DNA of 64,000 nucleotides from Torymus aiolomorphi (GCA_036365515.1 CM070877.1:2799001-2863000), one strand, 5' to 3'. Shown: positions 1 through 7,776, counted from the first letter of the stretch. Numbers and translations: made by a program. The notes: generated from the letters alone by a model not told the origin.

Positions 1-640
1 CGGGGCAATCTCTCCTCACACGCACGCACACGCGCACGTACGTATAGCTCGGCGGCTCGATTTTCCCTCCGACAGCCGACAACGTCTCTTCCTTCCGCGC
101 TCGTGACTTGCTTATTCCCCCGCGGGCTGAGGCTAAATTCGCAGGTGGAGGGATGGAGTCCAGCGGATGGTTTAAGGTGGGTATGGGTAGGATCTGGAAT
201 TGATTTGCAGGGATATTTTTTTTGGGGGATGAAGTTGTTTTTTCGTTAGGAAGGAATGGGTTCGGCGTGTTGTTGTGTGGAAAGTGTTTAGTGGAATTTT
301 CATTTAGAATCTGCGGTAGGTCGGTTGATGGAGAAGCATGGTCTCGACATCGGAAATTCATTTAGAACGTAAGTGAATGGTTAATATTTCTATTTTAGAA
401 CAAATAAGGATAGAATATAAGATGAGCGATTGAAAATAGAATCAAGAATTCGATAAATATTTGCAAAGGTATAGTCAAAACTCAAAGTCATTATATTTTC
501 ATTATTGATATAAAATAACAAATTAACAATGGTTAATTAAGTTTTCTCTCTATTTTTCATCACGTAAATTAGTAGACATAAGTTTGATTCATTTACAGTG
601 ATAACTGTGCCAATTTTCAAAGAATAATTGATTTAAAAGA
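1..640. other. Host flank left of the element; GC island then AT-rich, no gene seen
   Basis: Positions 1-150 are GC-rich with CG-rich simple sequence. The strand composition changes from C-rich (1-120) to G/T-rich (130-320), as at the other host islands. The rest is AT-rich intergenic or intronic sequence with no ORF, RNA gene or splice-bounded exon that I can support. Confidence 0.6.
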
Positions 641-795
641 AGGCATGTTCTTGTTTGTGCACATAAGGATTGTGCACATATTTATTGTGCACAGATAGCA
701 TTGGTACAGATCTATATATATAGATATATACCAATGTTAAAGTGTGCACAATTAATATGTGCACAATCAGTATGTGCATAAACAAGAACACGTCT
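641..795. mobile_element. Small fold-back element (MITE-like palindrome)
   Basis: The two halves are inverted copies of each other. The left arm (641-718) and right arm (722-795) share GTTCTTGTTT, several TGTGCAC motifs and ACATTGGTA-type inner sequence in opposite orientation, meeting at an alternating TA core near 710-730. AAAAGA directly precedes the left arm and directly follows the right arm, consistent with a 6-7 bp target-site duplication. There is no coding capacity. The superfamily cannot be assigned. Confidence 0.7.
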
Positions 796-979
796 AAAAG
801 AACAAGAAATGATCAATTCGAAGTAATAGAATAAGGATATATGGTCGACCGCGTCGACTCTAAAGAACACCAATCAAAATTCATGATTAAAAACGAGAGA
901 ATTAATATAATTGTCATTTCCTACAATTAAAATTTTATAATTACAACTGAAATTGACCCACGGAACCTTTATTAAAATA

Positions 980-985
980 AATGAC
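980..985. repeat. Left target-site duplication AATGAC
   Basis: This hexamer immediately precedes the left terminal inverted repeat and is repeated exactly at 20319-20324 after the right one. Six-bp duplications are the established signature of Polinton integrase, so the pair fixes the element ends. Confidence 0.9.
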
Positions 986-1335
986 AGTAGATAAGCTATG
1001 CCGGTTCTGGCTCAAAACAAATGACGTCATCGTGAGCCAGAACCGGCATAGCTTTTTTGGGATCCCCTCTCCTCCCCTCTCCCCCTCCCACCATTTCAGG
1101 GCGTGGTGAGCCAGAACCGGCATAGCTTTTTTGGGGGATCCCCTCCCCTCTCCCCCTCCCACCATTTCAGGGCGTGGTGAGCCAGAACCGGCATAGCTTT
1201 TTTGGGATCCCCTCTCCCGGAGCGAGCCGCCGGCAGCGAGCGGCCAGCGACAGCCTGCTGCGCACGGGCAACGGTAGCGGTCCGCAGCGGGCGGTCGGCG
1301 GCGGGCGGCCTGCTGCTTGTCAGCCTGCAGCTCTC
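986..1335. repeat. Left terminal inverted repeat
   Basis: It is the reverse complement of the right end, with matching tips and a matching GC-rich inner block (1218-1320 versus about 19860-19960). The outermost part (993-1054) is a hairpin with 21-bp perfect arms at 993-1013 and 1034-1054. Its loop contains the CRE palindrome ATGACGTCAT (1021-1030). Inside this lie about three tandem units of roughly 73 bp, each starting with the hairpin arm sequence followed by T6 and a C-rich tract. Unit number differs from the right end, so the two TIRs differ in length. Confidence 0.9.
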
Positions 1336-1385
1336 AACCAGCGGTTCTTATCTACTATAACCATTAAAAACTATTATGCAACCAT
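1336..1385. other. Short spacer inside the left TIR
   Basis: AT-rich sequence where similarity to the right end fades. No feature is seen beyond the end of the neighbouring small ORF. Confidence 0.4.
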
Positions 1386-1535
1386 TTAAAACTTTTTATA
1401 ACCCTTTTGCTCGGGCAAAGAATACGTGTTTGTGGAAATTTTTTCTGAATATTTTTTCCACTGCGACTGTTTTGAATCGTTTTGTATGAGTCGCTGTTGC
1501 TCGGGAGCAACGGTCGAGCTGCTGGTTTGACCCAT
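1386..1535 (-). CDS. Possible 49-aa protein with N-myristoylation-like start
   Basis: The ORF starts ATG GGT and encodes MGQTSSSTVAPEQQ..., ending in a lysine-rich C-terminus (KGYKKF). A consensus TATA (TATATAAA on the minus strand, 1572-1579) lies 37 bases upstream of the ATG, the same spacing as two accessory genes at the other end of the element. MG followed by a small polar residue at position 5-6 fits the N-myristoyltransferase consensus (established for the motif; its use here is inference). The product is hydrophilic, with no membrane segment. I do not recognise a homolog. A longer in-frame reading extends to 1616, but that start is upstream of the TATA. It could be a chance ORF; promoter and spacing are the main support. 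Confidence 0.45.
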   Translation of the reverse strand: MGQTSSSTVAPEQQRLIQNDSKQSQWKKYSEKISTNTYSLPEQKGYKKF

Positions 1536-1571
1536 TATGAGGGAATGAAAGTCTCTAACGACTGCAACACG

Positions 1572-1579
1572 TTTATATA
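1572..1579 (-). promoter_or_regulatory. TATA box for the 49-aa ORF
   Basis: TATATAAA on the minus strand, 37 bases before the ATG at 1535. Confidence 0.5.
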
Positions 1580-1701
1580 AGACCTCGATTGCTTGCGAGC
1601 GCCATCTACTGGTCAAAATTTTAAGGGGAATAGGAGCCCCAGCTCGCTCCTATCCTGTGAGGTTGTACCTGTCTGTCAACCCCTCCATATCCCTTAAAAT
1701 T

Positions 1702-2217
1702 TTATTCATCAATATCTTCCCATTCCATGATGTCTTCCCACTCCATGTTTGAATCGTTGACGTAAAATTGCTTCATGCACTTCACGTTGTATCGAGCACA
1801 TGTAGTTTTGTACGCTCCATTATGGTTGGTACATATAGTCACCGATCTTGGATAATCGAACGCCGGATAGCCCATTTCAGTAATATCCGTAACTTTAAAG
1901 TTGAAACGCTCTAACCATAACTTTTTTATCTCACCAATGACGAAAATTCTGTTAGCATCTTTGAATGCATCTTGAAGAATTTTTCCGATTTCAGTATAAT
2001 CGTAATCACCACCATCCCATGACAAGCCATGGTAGCAAAGTTCTAACCACAAATTTTCACTTTTATATTTTTCTGTTAGTCTTCGCCAAGGAAATGGTGG
2101 CTTGAAGAGGTGCACTACTGGCTCATCGCCGTCGTTGAGAGACACAAAAGCCAACTCTTTCAGAACGAAATCATTGCCAGGCTTTTTAAAGCCCTGCATA
2201 TCCACTGCGTAATCCAT
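1702..2217 (-). CDS. Polinton accessory protein, possible RNase H-like fold (paralog of 13885-14477)
   Basis: 171 aa. The start is the ATG in ccATGG context, about 60 bases downstream of a TATATAAG box. It begins VDMQGFK and contains KELAFVSL, HLFKPPFPW, WDGGDYDYTEI, a central IFVIGEIKKLWLERF and a C-terminal Cys/His cluster (CTNHNG, CARYNVKC). The order (acidic-Q near the N-terminus, a strand-like KELA segment, an IFV.G..K..WL segment) is reminiscent of DEDD/RNase H-like exonuclease cores, but I infer this only from pattern. The spliced gene at 13885-14477 encodes a clear homolog, so one family brackets the core gene block. The C-terminus has a short tandem repeat (MEWEDI twice). The stop codon overlaps an AATAAA polyadenylation signal. 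Confidence 0.8.
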   Translation of the reverse strand: MDYAVDMQGFKKPGNDFVLKELAFVSLNDGDEPVVHLFKPPFPWRRLTEKYKSENLWLELCYHGLSWDGGDYDYTEIGKILQDAFKDANRIFVIGEIKKLWLERFNFKVTDITEMGYPAFDYPRSVTICTNHNGAYKTTCARYNVKCMKQFYVNDSNMEWEDIMEWEDIDE

Positions 2218-2275
2218 GGCAAAATTTCACTTTGAAATTCAAATGACGAATGAGGAGAGCCGGAGACTCGCTCAC

Positions 2276-2283
2276 CTTATATA
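2276..2283 (-). promoter_or_regulatory. TATA box of the leftmost minus-strand gene
   Basis: TATATAAG on the minus strand, in the 70-base gap between the major capsid gene stop and the next ATG (2217). Confidence 0.6.
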
Positions 2284-2287
2284 CACC

Positions 2288-3520
2288 TTAAAGTTTCTGC
2301 ACGTTGCCGCTTACGGGATTATATTGAACTATGCGATCATGCAAGATCAAGCAGTAGGCTGAAGTTCCAGCAGGAAAATTTTCCTTTGCTTCAAATTCCA
2401 GACGAATGTCTACAGGGGCGCTCTTTAAGGATTCGTTTTGTTTTGAGCAGTCTATTACTATCAGCAGCATGTAAGTGAGATATTGCGACTTTTTCAACAT
2501 AGTTTCTGGATCTTTGCTATAGTAAGAATTTTGAAAATTAGTGTACATATCGTAGAGCATGGCAAATTGATTACGATTCACATCGAGGTTAAGATTACCA
2601 TACGGATATGACTGAGAATTGAGAAAGAGTTTTACATTTGTAAGATTGCAGTGATCAAACTGGCTAGCATTTGCAGCTCTTCGATCTTTTCGATTAGTTT
2701 GAAAACCTAAAATGACAAAGCGTGGTTTTTCAAGTTGATTTGATGTTTTTACAGTCCATACTTGTCTCAACGTAATCGGAAGTAGTGGATACTCGTACAA
2801 TTCCCACGTGCGAAAACTCGTGGTAATGGGGCGATCTTTCCCTATGAAATCGAGTAAGCGAATTTTGTTAGAGTTCGATGCAAGTACGTATGGCATTAGC
2901 CATTCGATTCTAGTTATTTCAACATTAAAGTCCTCGTAACCCTCTGCATTGTCTACTCTTATAGGTGTTTGTTTAACGGCGTTTAAGTCGTTTCTTGATC
3001 TCATGAGAACGAGTTCATGCTTTGCGTTTACTACAATTTTGCGATAGTCCTCTGCGAAGCCAAAAATTAGACTCAATGGAATCGATACATTGAAGTAACC
3101 AGCATCATCGATTATCTTTTGTGTTTCTTCTACATCGATCCAGCCCGCATTTTCAATGATAAAACTCTGAGTGGGATTGAGTGAGATCCAACCTTTCATG
3201 AGTGTGGTTAAGCCAACATTTTTGCACTTGTCTATCTCAATGGCGTTCAACTCATATCTGATTTCTTCAAACAAATGGCAAATGGCATTATTCACAAGTT
3301 TTGTATTTTCAACGGGAGTATTATTAGTTTTAACCAATCGCCCGCAGATATGTAATGCACTGCGGGAAGGTAAGAGACATAAATCTTGATGTTGAATAGA
3401 TATACGTATTTCATCGCTGTTGTTGAATGTTGCTGTGTACGGTTGGTGAGCGTGAACCTCGTAGTGCGCTACGGATTCATCGAAAGTTACAGGTGTTTGT
3501 ATGCTTAGAATTTCTTCCAT
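2288..3520 (-). CDS. Major capsid protein (double jelly-roll, hexon-like)
   Basis: 410 aa, intact. Length, position next to the penton, protease and ATPase genes, and recognisable segments match the Polinton/adintovirus major capsid protein: an N-terminal region with YEVHAHQPY, a middle block with RIEWLMPYV, DFIGKDRPI and FRTWELYEYP, then QVWTVKTSNQLEKPRFVILGFQTNRK, and a late LMLIVIDCSKQ-like segment. The protein is beta-rich with no signal peptide. In the family it forms trimeric pseudo-hexameric capsomers of an icosahedral shell, assembled in the nucleus. A TATA box lies 150 bases upstream, inside the preceding 48-aa ORF. The start is the ATG 30 bases after that ORF's stop. No breaks seen. 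Confidence 0.9.
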   Translation of the reverse strand: MEEILSIQTPVTFDESVAHYEVHAHQPYTATFNNSDEIRISIQHQDLCLLPSRSALHICGRLVKTNNTPVENTKLVNNAICHLFEEIRYELNAIEIDKCKNVGLTTLMKGWISLNPTQSFIIENAGWIDVEETQKIIDDAGYFNVSIPLSLIFGFAEDYRKIVVNAKHELVLMRSRNDLNAVKQTPIRVDNAEGYEDFNVEITRIEWLMPYVLASNSNKIRLLDFIGKDRPITTSFRTWELYEYPLLPITLRQVWTVKTSNQLEKPRFVILGFQTNRKDRRAANASQFDHCNLTNVKLFLNSQSYPYGNLNLDVNRNQFAMLYDMYTNFQNSYYSKDPETMLKKSQYLTYMLLIVIDCSKQNESLKSAPVDIRLEFEAKENFPAGTSAYCLILHDRIVQYNPVSGNVQKL

Positions 3521-3550
3521 TTCGTTGAAAGCAGCAAAAGATGATGCAAG

Positions 3551-3697
3551 TTATTTTCCACCAAGTACTACTTTTAATCCTAGACTTTTTAGTTTTTGTA
3601 TGCTCTGACGTGTTAGCGTCTTCACAGTTCGTTGATGACTGATACGTAGCGGGCATGTTTCTCTGCTTATATAGTTTTTGTTGTAAACGATTCCCAT
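3551..3697 (-). CDS. Small basic 48-aa protein between penton and major capsid genes
   Basis: The ATG overlaps the penton stop as TAATG (stop 3699-3697, start 3697-3695). The ORF encodes MGIVYNKNYISRE... and ends KSLGLKVVLGGK. It is strongly basic, rich in K/R/T and contains HQRTVKTLT. The end pattern (TxxSIQKLKSLGLKV) resembles short proteins I associate with Polinton/adintovirus capsid clusters, but I cannot name a function; a minor capsid or core peptide is plausible. It is too short for routine gene calls. The stop/start overlap with penton suggests coupled translation or a bicistronic transcript from the TATA at 4426-4433. Confidence 0.65.
   Translation of the reverse strand: MGIVYNKNYISRETCPLRISHQRTVKTLTRQSIQKLKSLGLKVVLGGK
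3666..3673 (-). promoter_or_regulatory. TATA box, probably for the major capsid gene
   Basis: TATATAAG on the minus strand inside the 48-aa ORF, about 150 bases before the capsid ATG. The 48-aa ORF starts upstream of it, so this promoter would produce a capsid-only mRNA. Confidence 0.5.
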
Positions 3698-4383
3698 TAT
3701 GATTGTCGAATATGCAATCTTATAGTTATAACTTCTCCGCGGAAATTTACTAAATCTCCGTCTTGATCAATGATGCGTACTTGTAAATGATCTATACGCT
3801 TTACGGCAATCGGAAGGTAAATGACGTGTGAGGGAACTTCGATAATTTTATACCCCGGAGGTACTGCAGGAAAAAACTCGTGTATCGTGTGTACTTTTTT
3901 GTCGTTTATATATGCTCCCGAAGTGATATTACACTCTACTCTCAAAGCGTTGATTTTGAGAATTGTAACAGGTAAGTCAGAATTATGAACAACATTCGGT
4001 TCGAGAATACGTCTGCTGAAGCCCAGTAGACGACCGAGTGAATTTTCAGGTCGAAAATCTATAGGCTGACTGCACTTGATTGTACAGCGAAGAGTATTAT
4101 TATTTGGCTTTAAATTGAAAGTAATGTCGTTATGCGCTAATTTTTTACGAAGAAATTTGTCAATATCCTCAATTTCGTAACTTCCCACCGGAAGAAGGAT
4201 AACGTTTTCACCTACGTAAAACTTATTATTGTTACTATCTATATTGGGGATTGAGTTAAATGTTAAAAGTTCAACAAGCCCTAAAACGTAATTTTTGTTT
4301 GGCGATAACTCGATTGGTGGAAAATACTGTGCTTCTAGTGTTGAAGATGTACCTGAAAGTGTCAGAGTTAATGAACCTTCCAT
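3697..4383 (-). CDS. Minor capsid protein (penton-like, single jelly-roll)
   Basis: 228 aa, intact. Recognisable features of the Polinton penton family: N-terminal SLTLTLSGTSSTLEAQYFPPIEL, NYVLGLVELLTFNSIPNID, PVGSYEIEDIDKFL, NSLGRLLGFS and a C-terminal HLQVRIIDQDGDLVNFRGE. In the family it occupies the five-fold vertices of the virion. A TATATAAG box 43 bases upstream (4426-4433) supports the ATG at 4383. Its stop codon overlaps the start of the following 48-aa ORF. Gene order protease-penton-small ORF-major capsid, all leftward, is a typical capsid cluster. Confidence 0.9.
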   Translation of the reverse strand: MEGSLTLTLSGTSSTLEAQYFPPIELSPNKNYVLGLVELLTFNSIPNIDSNNNKFYVGENVILLPVGSYEIEDIDKFLRKKLAHNDITFNLKPNNNTLRCTIKCSQPIDFRPENSLGRLLGFSRRILEPNVVHNSDLPVTILKINALRVECNITSGAYINDKKVHTIHEFFPAVPPGYKIIEVPSHVIYLPIAVKRIDHLQVRIIDQDGDLVNFRGEVITIRLHIRQS

Positions 4384-4425
4384 GACAGCTTAAATCAGAA
4401 TGATACAATGTTTCCCCTACCTCTC

Positions 4426-4433
4426 CTTATATA
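4426..4433 (-). promoter_or_regulatory. TATA box of the penton gene
   Basis: TATATAAG on the minus strand, overlapping the end of the protease gene and 43 bases before the penton ATG. Confidence 0.65.
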
Positions 4434-4789
4434 GCCCCACACAAGAATTTTAGACAGAGGTGACCACAATTGTACGTGTCAAAATCCTGATATCTTTCAT
4501 GATTATATTTAACTTCGTCTACTCTGAGATATAATATTAAATCTAAGGGTGGTCGGAGATCACCAAAACTATCGAAATATACAACATTTTTGCCTCTTTT
4601 TCTATATGCAACCCAGTGTGTACCAGGGCCGCTAGCGTCATCTAGATTAACTATAGCGGATTCACTATAGCGCGGTCCAGAAGTTGGCATTGCATTTCTC
4701 ATAAATACTCCCCGAAAATTAGATATTTTTAAAAGTTTTGCATATTTTAATATGTCCGCATCGGTAAGTGCTCGCTGAGGTAATCTCAT
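4427..4789 (-). CDS. Adenain-like maturation cysteine protease
   Basis: 120 aa, the size typical of Polinton proteases. Catalytic triad in the adenovirus C5/Ulp1 order: His58 in GTHWVAY, Asp73 in YFDSFGD, and Cys108 in YNCGH, with Gln101 placed as the oxyanion-hole residue. The family cleaves capsid and core precursors during virion maturation. The ATG at 4787-4789 lies just downstream of a 19-A homopolymer (minus-strand sense) that ends the PLA2/pX-like gene, and the upstream ORF runs on over the first part of this gene in another frame. No separate TATA is obvious, so it may be expressed from the upstream transcript. No catalytic residue is missing. Confidence 0.9.
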   Translation of the reverse strand: MRLPQRALTDADILKYAKLLKISNFRGVFMRNAMPTSGPRYSESAIVNLDDASGPGTHWVAYRKRGKNVVYFDSFGDLRPPLDLILYLRVDEVKYNHERYQDFDTYNCGHLCLKFLCGAI

Positions 4790-5639
4790 GAACTTTTTTT
4801 TTTTTTTTTTTTAAATGGAGACCTAACCCTACTTTGTGCGGTTTAAGATATAAGCCATTGCCCAACGCTACACTTTCCATAGTTTTATTATGTCTTCTAT
4901 TTTCTTCCAACTGCTCCTTAGCGGCTTTTGCGTCGTTTACGGCTTTTACAATTCCAGCAGCACCACCAGCTAGAGCGCCAGTTGCACTCAAGCCTGCAAA
5001 TAGAGGTATGAGAAATGGCAATACCCCTCCTGTTTTCACGGGGACTGGTAAAATACGTGGGATTTTAATATTCTTTTTACCTCCAGCTTCTTTAACAGCG
5101 CTCCGTGCTTTTTTCAAAGCTGATCGTATGACTGTTAGAGCACAGTTACTTGGCACTGATTTAAAGGCACCAGCTTTGATTATTTTCTTCAAGGAAACTT
5201 GGCTTCTCTTCTTTAAACCCATTCCCAATTTTTTAGCCTTATTTTGCTTTCTCTTGTTCTTCTTAGAACTATTTTGCTTTCTCTTTTTCTTCAAACCCAT
5301 GCCAAGTCTAGATTTTAATTTCATAGTATTAGTTATAGCGTATGCAGCCGCTTTTTCGCCAAAATTAGCGTCTTTTGATTTAACGCGATTCCAAGCTTTC
5401 TCAGCTAAAATTTTATCTGCGGCGTTTCTCGCTTGAACGTTTTCACGATTTCTAGAATAAGCTATATCGTGCTCTTTACAAGCAGCGTCAAGAGGATTAA
5501 TTCCAAGATCTCCTCGAGCTAAGCGTTTTGCCAACTTAGTACCTGGACCGCAGTACTGATAACCGGGTATGTGAAGCTCAAATGGAAGTTTATTGATAAT
5601 TTTATTAACTAAACCGCGTCCGTGTTTGTGAATGATCAT
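4719..5639 (-). CDS. PLA2-domain / adenovirus pX-like core protein
   Basis: About 306 aa from the ATG at 5639 (the open frame extends upstream only with a non-ATG codon). The N-terminal third is a parvovirus-type secreted PLA2 fold: calcium loop C30GPG, then D51, C54 and the catalytic H57-D58 with Y61. A long lysine-rich basic stretch follows (GMGLKKKRKQ repeated), then a hydrophobic glycine-alanine segment (LPFLIPLFAGLSA, ALAGGAAGIVKAVND) and GNGLYLKP, matching the adintovirus pX-like module. In parvoviruses the PLA2 helps virions leave endosomes; that role here is inference. The gene runs into a run of 19 A (4794-4812) and continues about 25 codons over the protease gene; this last part is unlikely to be conserved coding sequence. 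Confidence 0.85.
   Translation of the reverse strand: MIIHKHGRGLVNKIINKLPFELHIPGYQYCGPGTKLAKRLARGDLGINPLDAACKEHDIAYSRNRENVQARNAADKILAEKAWNRVKSKDANFGEKAAAYAITNTMKLKSRLGMGLKKKRKQNSSKKNKRKQNKAKKLGMGLKKRSQVSLKKIIKAGAFKSVPSNCALTVIRSALKKARSAVKEAGGKKNIKIPRILPVPVKTGGVLPFLIPLFAGLSATGALAGGAAGIVKAVNDAKAAKEQLEENRRHNKTMESVALGNGLYLKPHKVGLGLHLKKKKKKVHEITSASTYRCGHIKICKTFKNI
4794..4812. repeat. 19-base A/T homopolymer at a gene junction
   Basis: 19 consecutive T on the plus strand (A in the coding sense). It separates the GLYLKP end of the pX-like module from the protease ATG four bases further on. Each change in run length alters the downstream frame of the PLA2/pX ORF. Confidence 0.85.
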
Positions 5640-5677
5640 CACTCTACGAAAGTCAACGCGCAACTGATGGTGAAAGC

Positions 5678-5698
5678 TATATAAGACCGCTATTTATA
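5678..5698. promoter_or_regulatory. Divergent TATA boxes between PLA2 and ATPase genes
   Basis: Plus-strand TATATAAG (5678-5685) serves the ATPase (ATG 5743). Minus-strand TATAAATA (5698-5691) serves the PLA2 gene (ATG 5639). The two sit 5 bases apart in a 103-base intergenic region and form a bidirectional late-gene promoter. Confidence 0.65.
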
Positions 5699-5742
5699 CT
5701 CATAGCAATCAGTCGTGATTTGAGCGCCATAGAGTAAAGATC

Positions 5743-6447
5743 ATGAACTTCAAAGAGCAGTCGGTCAAGTTACCAATAGAAAATTTTGATGCACTTGTAG
5801 AGCATGATAAAAGAGCAAAACGACACGGTGATCTACTTCCTGATAGTATACGAGCCGTCTTCTGTGGTCCCTCAAACTGTGGAAAAACAAATAGTTTACT
5901 TGCTCTCATAACGCATCCTAATGGCATTAGATTTGAAAACGTATACGTCTACTCAAAGTCTCTCAATCAGCCGAAATATAAATTTTTAAATGAAATCTTA
6001 GAACCTATAGAAGGTGTACAATATTTTCCATTCAGCGAGCACGATGCAGTTGTCGATCCTGACCACGCGCTTCCGAACTCTATCATGATATTTGACGATA
6101 TTGCTTGCGAAAAACAAGATAATGTTAGAGCCTTCTTTTGCATGGGCAGACATAAAAAGGTTGATTGTTTTTATCTATGTCAAACTTATGCTCATGTCCC
6201 CAAACATCTTGTCAGAGATAATGTAAACTTACTTGCTATTTTTCGACAAGATGAAGTAAATCTAAAGCATATCTATGACGATCATGTAAATACCGATATG
6301 ACTTATATACATTTTAAAGAATTGTGCTCCAAGTGTTGGAGAGATGATAAGCACGGTTTTCTAGTCATCGATAAAGATCGAGGAATAAATGACGGCAGAT
6401 TTCGTAAGGGCTTTGATAATTTTGCTATAAATATAGCATGCCTATAG
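5743..6447 (+). CDS. A32/FtsK-HerA-like DNA packaging ATPase
   Basis: 234 aa, intact. Walker A is GPSNCGKT (residues 42-49) and Walker B is IMIFDDI (114-120). The downstream CMGRHKKVDCFYLCQTYAHVPKHLVRDN segment carries the sensor region typical of this family, including CQ-T and the HLVRDN element. The enzyme pumps the linear genome into preformed capsids. It is divergent from the PLA2 gene and heads a rightward block with the DUF8207-like gene, the collagen-motif gene and the integrase. Confidence 0.92.
   Translation: MNFKEQSVKLPIENFDALVEHDKRAKRHGDLLPDSIRAVFCGPSNCGKTNSLLALITHPNGIRFENVYVYSKSLNQPKYKFLNEILEPIEGVQYFPFSEHDAVVDPDHALPNSIMIFDDIACEKQDNVRAFFCMGRHKKVDCFYLCQTYAHVPKHLVRDNVNLLAIFRQDEVNLKHIYDDHVNTDMTYIHFKELCSKCWRDDKHGFLVIDKDRGINDGRFRKGFDNFAINIACL
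6426..6433 (+). promoter_or_regulatory. TATA box of the DUF8207-like gene
   Basis: TATAAATA inside the last codons of the ATPase gene, 56 bases upstream of the next ATG (6489). Confidence 0.55.
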
Positions 6448-6488
6448 GTAACAATCAGCAGTTTCAGACTGAACGTTGAAACAACAAC

Positions 6489-7382
6489 ATGGCTGACTTT
6501 CAAAGAGAAAAAAACGTGCTTCATCAACTTGTTAAGGCACGAGATGCGATTAAACGCAAATATAGAATATTAAAATTTGGAAAAGACAAGACAGAAAAGA
6601 TTTTAAGTGAAACTTTCAAACCAATAGTAGATCCGCTTCAAAAACTTGTAGCTCAGAAAAATATTGAACAAAGTAGTGTTAAACATAATACAGTCGAACA
6701 AAGTTTCGAGAATGACAAAAAGAATGAAAGTTCTGACAGTGAGTTCAATGATACTCTACAGAACGTCCATGACACATCTTTCGAAACAGCAGGTAGCGAT
6801 AACGATGCTGATGACTCTGATTTGTACGTCAAGGCCCTCAAGCTTAATCAGCCTCAGTATCTTGACAAAATTTATGGAGTAAGAAATGAAAATGGTGAAT
6901 TTTTTATTGGTAATTTACCGATTAGTTTTCATAATAATAAAATTAAAATTAACAGAGTAGCATATCCGAAAACTACAGGATTACTCGAGTTACTCATAGC
7001 GAAACAACCAAATAAAAATAATATAAGTTCAGATGATTTAAAAAATTATCGCAAAATTTTAAAACTATCGTCTGCTCATAAAACGCGATATGACAAGAAC
7101 GAAAAGATTCGTTTTCATAATAGTAATAAATTTAATAATTTCATTGCTCCAATGTTCAAAATTACCTCGAAAACCGGAGAATCGATTAAAGGTGGTTCAT
7201 TACCTCGTTATAAAATTGCGAAAAAACATACTGCTTTAGACTATGTGTACTGGGACGATCCAAACGAGCTCGTTGACCGGCTTCACTTACTAGTAGCTGA
7301 AAGGTCTGCCGGAAATCCAAGTCATGTAAACGAGATACACTCTATAATCGAAGAACTTCGTGAAGCAGGCTATATATATTAA
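6489..7382 (+). CDS. DUF8207-like Polinton protein of unknown function
   Basis: 297 aa. The N-terminal part is charged and probably coiled coil (REKNVLHQLVKARDAIKRKYRILKFGK), followed by an acidic, serine-rich linker (SSDSEF, SDNDADDSD). The C-terminal half has the conserved core I recognise from insect Polintons: YGVRNENGEFFIGN, YPKTTGLLELLI, HKTRYDKNE, and a final YVYWDDPNELVDRLHLL.AERSAGNPSHVNEIHSIIEELREAGYI. This end pattern is the DUF8207 signature as I recall it. It is always beside ATPase and capsid genes, so a virion or packaging role is likely but unproven. Intact, with its own TATA. Confidence 0.8.
   Translation: MADFQREKNVLHQLVKARDAIKRKYRILKFGKDKTEKILSETFKPIVDPLQKLVAQKNIEQSSVKHNTVEQSFENDKKNESSDSEFNDTLQNVHDTSFETAGSDNDADDSDLYVKALKLNQPQYLDKIYGVRNENGEFFIGNLPISFHNNKIKINRVAYPKTTGLLELLIAKQPNKNNISSDDLKNYRKILKLSSAHKTRYDKNEKIRFHNSNKFNNFIAPMFKITSKTGESIKGGSLPRYKIAKKHTALDYVYWDDPNELVDRLHLLVAERSAGNPSHVNEIHSIIEELREAGYIY
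7371..7378 (+). promoter_or_regulatory. TATA box of the collagen-motif gene
   Basis: TATATATA overlapping the end of the DUF8207-like ORF. It lies 35 bases from the ATG at 7413 and only 11 from the ATG at 7389, so it favours the later start. Confidence 0.5.
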
Positions 7383-7412
7383 GTGCACATGAATAAACGA
7401 ATCATTCTCAAA

Positions 7413-7766
7413 ATGAGCGTCGACGTGTTTGGACGTAATCTTGGAAAAACCGAAGGCAGTCGAGGGCCACCTGGCGTTGGCTTTAAAGTCACGTCTGACG
7501 GTCACTACGACATGGAAAATAAAAAATTATGCAATATTGCCGAACCTCAACAGCCGAGCGATGCTGTAAACTTAGAGTCTCTACGAAATATTATTCAAAT
7601 AGAAATTCGAGGAATTATTGATATAACTACAAGACTTAGAACTCGGCTAGATGATTTGAATATAATAGTTGATAATCATACAAATGAACTTGATGCTCAG
7701 AAATCTCAAATAAAAGCTGACATTTTGACTATAAAAGAGAGTTTGGCACAGGTATTCAATCAGTAA
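7413..7766 (+). CDS. Small Polinton protein with Gly-Pro-Pro motif and coiled-coil tail
   Basis: 117 aa from the ATG at 7413 (MSVDVFGRNL); an in-frame ATG at 7389 would add 8 residues but lies too close to the TATA. The order is an N-terminal VDVFGR segment, a short collagen-like GSRGPPGVGF, a DGHYDMENKKLCNIAEP segment, and a C-terminal heptad-rich region (LRTRLDDLNIIVDNHTNELDAQKSQI) predicted to be a coiled coil. A GPPG motif, a short shaft-like core and a trimerisation-type coiled coil resemble fibre or spike proteins. That is inference; the family is a common unnamed Polinton gene in this position. It is 10 bases upstream of the integrase. Confidence 0.7.
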   Translation: MSVDVFGRNLGKTEGSRGPPGVGFKVTSDGHYDMENKKLCNIAEPQQPSDAVNLESLRNIIQIEIRGIIDITTRLRTRLDDLNIIVDNHTNELDAQKSQIKADILTIKESLAQVFNQ

Positions 7767-7776
7767 TTCCACAAAC

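Noticed and set aside
1011..1054. The AATGAC inside the left hairpin loop (1019-1024) as an alternative element boundary
   Set aside because: The outer AATGAC at 980-985 is the one matched by the right flank, and the tip AGTAGATAAGC outside the loop is shared by the right TIR.
4834..5436. 200-aa plus-strand frame opposite the PLA2/pX gene
   Set aside because: Antisense of the lysine-rich segment, giving Phe/Leu-rich sequence. The minus strand has the PLA2 motifs.
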